From Dendrolimus kikuchii (taxonomy: Eukaryota > Arthropoda > Insecta > Lepidoptera > Lasiocampidae), in NCBI GenBank assembly GCA_019925095.2, contig CM034392.1, positions 2,115,501 through 2,179,500 of the forward strand: DNA of 64,000 bases. Direction: 5' to 3'. The first letter of the stretch is position 1; every line of letters starts with the position of its first letter. The notes beneath the pieces are model-generated. The model was not told the DNA's origin and did not search any database. It saw nothing but the letters and a program-made list of their open reading frames with translations. Below, piece after piece: positions 63,040 through 64,000 of this stretch. The translations under genes were made by a program, and so were the position numbers.

Positions 63040-64000
63040 ATTTATTATTTGTACTTAAACCGCAGACTTAGCACCTTCGACAAATCCTTTGGGGTTTTAA
63101 GATGTAGATATATAAAAATGATCTATGTTTTTGACTAAATATATTTAAAAAAATGTCTTAGTTTACAAAATACTATACATAATTTTCAAAAATTCAAATA
63201 AGCCTTAAAACTATAGTGCGATTACTTACAAGTAAATCTTTGTATCTTCAGTAAACGGAAGTGTATGGTCTGAACTGAATTTTGATTGATGAAAGGGATA
63301 ATCAAATTTCGTCGCCCTTTGATAGGTCTTTGATGGCCCTTAATTGGCAGCCTTGATCAATTTTGCTTCTGTGCCTAGAGCAAGTTAGATTTAAAAGTGT
63401 ACAAGAAAATGTATAAACCTTGAAAACAAATTTACACTAATATTTGAATATGCTTCTTGTCAATTTATAATTGATATGTGTGTTGCGGTCTTCTACCTCT
63501 TTGGCTATAAGAGTCGGCGAAGAGGTTGGGGTTTTGAAGAAAGCCTCTTTGCTACGGCTTCTACTCAGCGGGAAAATAGCCGTTGGTGGCGGGGCTTGAA
63601 GCCGTCGGCTCTCGATGACCAGTCTGCGGCATCGGATGGCCTTCGCGAGCATTGCGTTGGTTTCGTCTGCGGCTTAGTTGGCCATTCATCGCCATTCGAT
63701 AACTGTCTCGGGTTTGGGTGGCCATCTGTGGCATCTGGTGATCTGTCAGCAGCTTTGTGGTCTTCTCGACCTCGTAACATCACCCTGATCAGGTGATCGT
63801 ATGAGGTCGAGGGGGAGTGACAGCCAGGTGTGTTGATGGTCCGGGAGCCGTGCGTATAGGGGAGAAATCCCGTTGAGAATTGAGTAGTCTTAAAAAATAA
63901 AATATGTGTGCATAATTGCACAGTGTCTTGCTAGTTCTGCACTTGAAGTTCGGTCTGGTTAGCTTACACTCTTCTTTCTAGCGATTTTTAAGACGGCCAA
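63040..64000. other. Unassigned, with a GC-rich block at 63480-63860
   Basis: 63040-63475 AT-rich, no feature. 63476-63796 holds a 106-codon plus frame and an overlapping 118-codon minus frame, neither with a recognised motif. 'cgacctcgtaacatcaccctgatcagg' area has short inverted pairing (cctgatcagg). Could be part of a LINE or an untranslated region; no second copy in the window. Confidence 0.3.

Noticed and set aside
63476..63921. Overlapping 106- and 118-codon frames as genes
   Set aside because: They are each other's shadow in a GC-rich block; neither shows a motif or a second exon.

Overview
This is a gene-poor, AT-rich stretch of animal nuclear genome. It is almost certainly from a moth or butterfly: the repeats look lepidopteran (tRNA-derived SINEs with ATT-type tails, Lep1-like Helitron ends, RTE LINEs with ATGT tails, a foldback MITE beginning GAAGTGAAACTTC). 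I recognise no host gene. Nearly every open frame over 100 codons belongs to a transposable element or is a shadow of one. Family names are local labels: RTE-1 (ATGT-tailed LINE), R (poly-A retroposon of about 300 bp), SINE-A, SINE-B, LTR-A, LTR-B, MITE-M, P (element with inverted ends carrying a hammerhead-like motif), HEL (Helitron-like), CR1-like, and dispersed repeats D, N, Q, S.

Layout. 1-1.66 kb: C-terminal half of a reverse transcriptase with a restriction-endonuclease-like tail; pieces of the same family recur at 43.5, 46.3 and 62.2-63.0 kb. 2.6-6.1 kb: hAT-type MITE, repeat D, one R copy and an LTR-A solo LTR carrying a SINE-A. 6.4-7.8 kb: a solo LTR (LTR-B) holding three insertions. 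7.9-14.4 kb: CR1-like 3' end, P element, RTE-1 copies, MITE-M and a 107-bp tandem array. 14.45-15.46 kb: P element containing an LTR-A that contains an R copy. 15.75-18.93 kb: the only near-full-length LINE (RTE-1, minus strand, 943-codon frame). 20.3-22.5 kb: a pogo-like DNA transposon inside a Helitron-like end and itself carrying SINE-B, R, SINE-A and RTE-1. 22.5-64 kb: a continuing mosaic of the same families, with solo LTRs at 25.9, 52.1 and 56.5 kb.

The RTE-1 family dominates: 19 copies, 18 of them 5'-truncated, all ending at the same 3' end plus (ATGT)n. Most are flanked by target-site duplications of 7-12 bp that can be read directly. These duplications fix the order of several insertions and let two broken LINE reading frames be followed across their insertions. 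The R family has about 22 copies. No complete LTR element, complete transposase or intact Helicase/Rep gene is present, so most families here are relics or non-autonomous. The RTE-1 copy at 15.75-18.93 kb comes closest to coding capacity, but it has lost part of its endonuclease domain.

Least explained are 1.66-2.6, 12.7-13.2, 31.97-32.93, 44.5-45.5 and 63.0-64.0 kb. All identifications are by eye; none was checked against a database.
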